A stretch of 6,057 nucleotides of DNA from Spirochaetaceae bacterium (GTDB taxonomy: Bacteria; Spirochaetota; Spirochaetia; Treponematales; Breznakiellaceae): contig JAIRSQ010000011.1 in assembly GCA_031255395.1 (NCBI GenBank), positions 1-6,057 on the forward strand. The letters run 5' to 3'. This document shows, in pieces, positions 5,914 through 6,057 of this stretch. Both the position numbers and the translations under genes were made by a program. The notes beneath the pieces were generated by a model that was given only the letters and a program-made list of their open reading frames with translations, was not told where the DNA came from and searched no databases. How positions within the stretch are numbered: the first letter of the stretch is position 1; the number at the start of each line of letters is the position of its first letter.

Positions 5914-6057
5914 TCGCAAGTAAGATAGCAGTCGATACGACTCTGGTGAACAAGGTAGTAAACTACCCACGGACGTTCACCAAGGCTTGCGATACCGATT
6001 GCGCCTGTTCTGCTACCACCTGTACGAATTGTAATTGTGTTACACACTGTGAATGTA
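5889..6057 (+). CDS. Putative cysteine-rich small protein or RiPP-like precursor (partial, 3' end beyond window)
   Basis: This plus-strand frame is open from 5688 to the window end (123 codons) with no ATG. The best start I can propose is TTG at 5889, eight bases after AGGAT (5876-5880); a GTG at 5946 is an alternative. From the TTG the product starts MLSSSFNNIASKIAVDTTLV and ends, as far as visible, with CACSATTCTNCNCVTHCEC preceded by TKACDTD. That is eight Cys in 23 codons from 5988, mostly as CxC and CxxC pairs, with many Ser and Thr. A leader of about 33 residues followed by a Cys/Ser/Thr-rich end resembles RiPP precursors; the CxC density also fits a metallothionein-like metal binder. 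It is divergent from carA. The matching minus-strand frame is also open for 53 codons, but there all seven of the first Thr codons would be ACA, as expected if it is merely the complement of Cys codons. The stop codon, and any modifying enzymes, lie outside the window. Confidence 0.35.
   Translation, partial: MLSSSFNNIASKIAVDTTLVNKVVNYPRTFTKACDTDCACSATTCTNCNCVTHCEC
5930..5942. repeat. 5-bp hairpin
   Basis: AGTCG (5930-5934) and CGACT (5938-5942) pair perfectly around a three-base ATA loop, immediately left of the nested hairpin at 5944-5982. Confidence 0.3.
5944..5982. repeat. Nested double hairpin (8-bp outer and 6-bp inner stem)
   Basis: TGGTGAAC (5944-5951) pairs perfectly with GTTCACCA (5975-5982), and inside it GGTAGT (5954-5959) pairs with ACTACC (5962-5967) around AA. 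The strands of the internal loop are AA and CACGGAC. Two perfect stems nested in 39 bases are unlikely by chance, pointing to a structured RNA or folded-DNA element. It lies within the putative leader part of the Cys-rich frame, just before the cysteines. Confidence 0.55.

Larger units (their letters stand above)
5654..6057. other. 404-base stretch without a confident gene
   Basis: From the carA start to the right edge there is no recognised gene family. The left third (5654-5750) is GC-rich carA leader with two hairpins. From about 5751 the sequence becomes clearly more AT-rich and carries several inverted repeats plus the uncertain Cys-rich frame. No tRNA, rRNA or CRISPR repeat is visible. 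For the carA promoter I see only a weak minus-strand candidate, TTTAAT near 5752-5757, without a convincing -35 box. Confidence 0.6.

Noticed and set aside
5944..5982. Integron attC site
   Set aside because: The layout with AAC before and GTT after the inner stem resembles an attC, but GGTGAAC and GTTCACC each break the RYYYAAC and GTTRRRY consensus at two positions, and no integrase or cassette array is visible.
5898..6057. Minus-strand frame open for 53 codons up to a TGA at 5900-5898, possibly the C-terminus of a leftward gene
   Set aside because: It uses exactly the complementary codons of the Cys-rich plus-strand frame. Its first seven Thr codons are all ACA, which is what antisense Cys TGT codons give. 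It is shorter and matches no family I know. It remains the main alternative and the flanking sequence would settle it.

Overview
The window most likely comes from a spirochaete, probably a Treponema-like host-associated bacterium. The main reasons are the large protein with a degenerate ATPase and TPR repeats, whose C-terminal motif (R-I-D-E-I-E-T-R followed by a tail ending A-K-E-H-K-L-I) I associate with treponemes, and the style of the CarA active site (GICLGNQ, YGHRAQNQP). This is recognition from memory, not a search, and the genus is an inference.

Layout, left to right. At positions 1-50 there is the start of a leftward gene, cut by the window edge, with a TTG start and a strong ribosome binding site. 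Facing away from it is a 922-residue rightward gene (110-2878). It has an N-terminal region faintly like a class III nucleotide cyclase, a STAND/AAA-type module whose P-loop has lost its key residues, a winged-helix-like linker, TPR-type helical repeats and a conserved C-terminal tail. It converges, across an 80-base gap holding a perfect 9-bp inverted repeat, on a leftward block: carA (glutaminase subunit of carbamoyl phosphate synthetase), a 54-codon unknown ORF, then rseP (site-2 intramembrane metalloprotease). These three overlap by 4 and 7 bases, so they should form one transcript with coupled translation. carB does not follow carA.

The right-hand 404 bases (5654-6057) hold no recognised gene. 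They contain a short carA leader with two hairpins and a possible six-codon upstream ORF, then a visibly more AT-rich stretch with several more inverted repeats. At the extreme right edge, a plus-strand frame encodes a very cysteine-rich segment (eight Cys in 23 codons, CxC motifs) that runs off the window. It could be the start of a metal-binding peptide or the precursor of a ribosomally made, post-translationally modified peptide (RiPP). This is the most novel item here, but its start codon is uncertain and its end is not visible.

The genes suggest no single shared pathway. carA feeds pyrimidine and arginine synthesis. RseP cleaves transmembrane proteins in envelope stress signalling or signal-peptide clearance. 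The degenerate ATPase/TPR protein looks like a regulator or scaffold.
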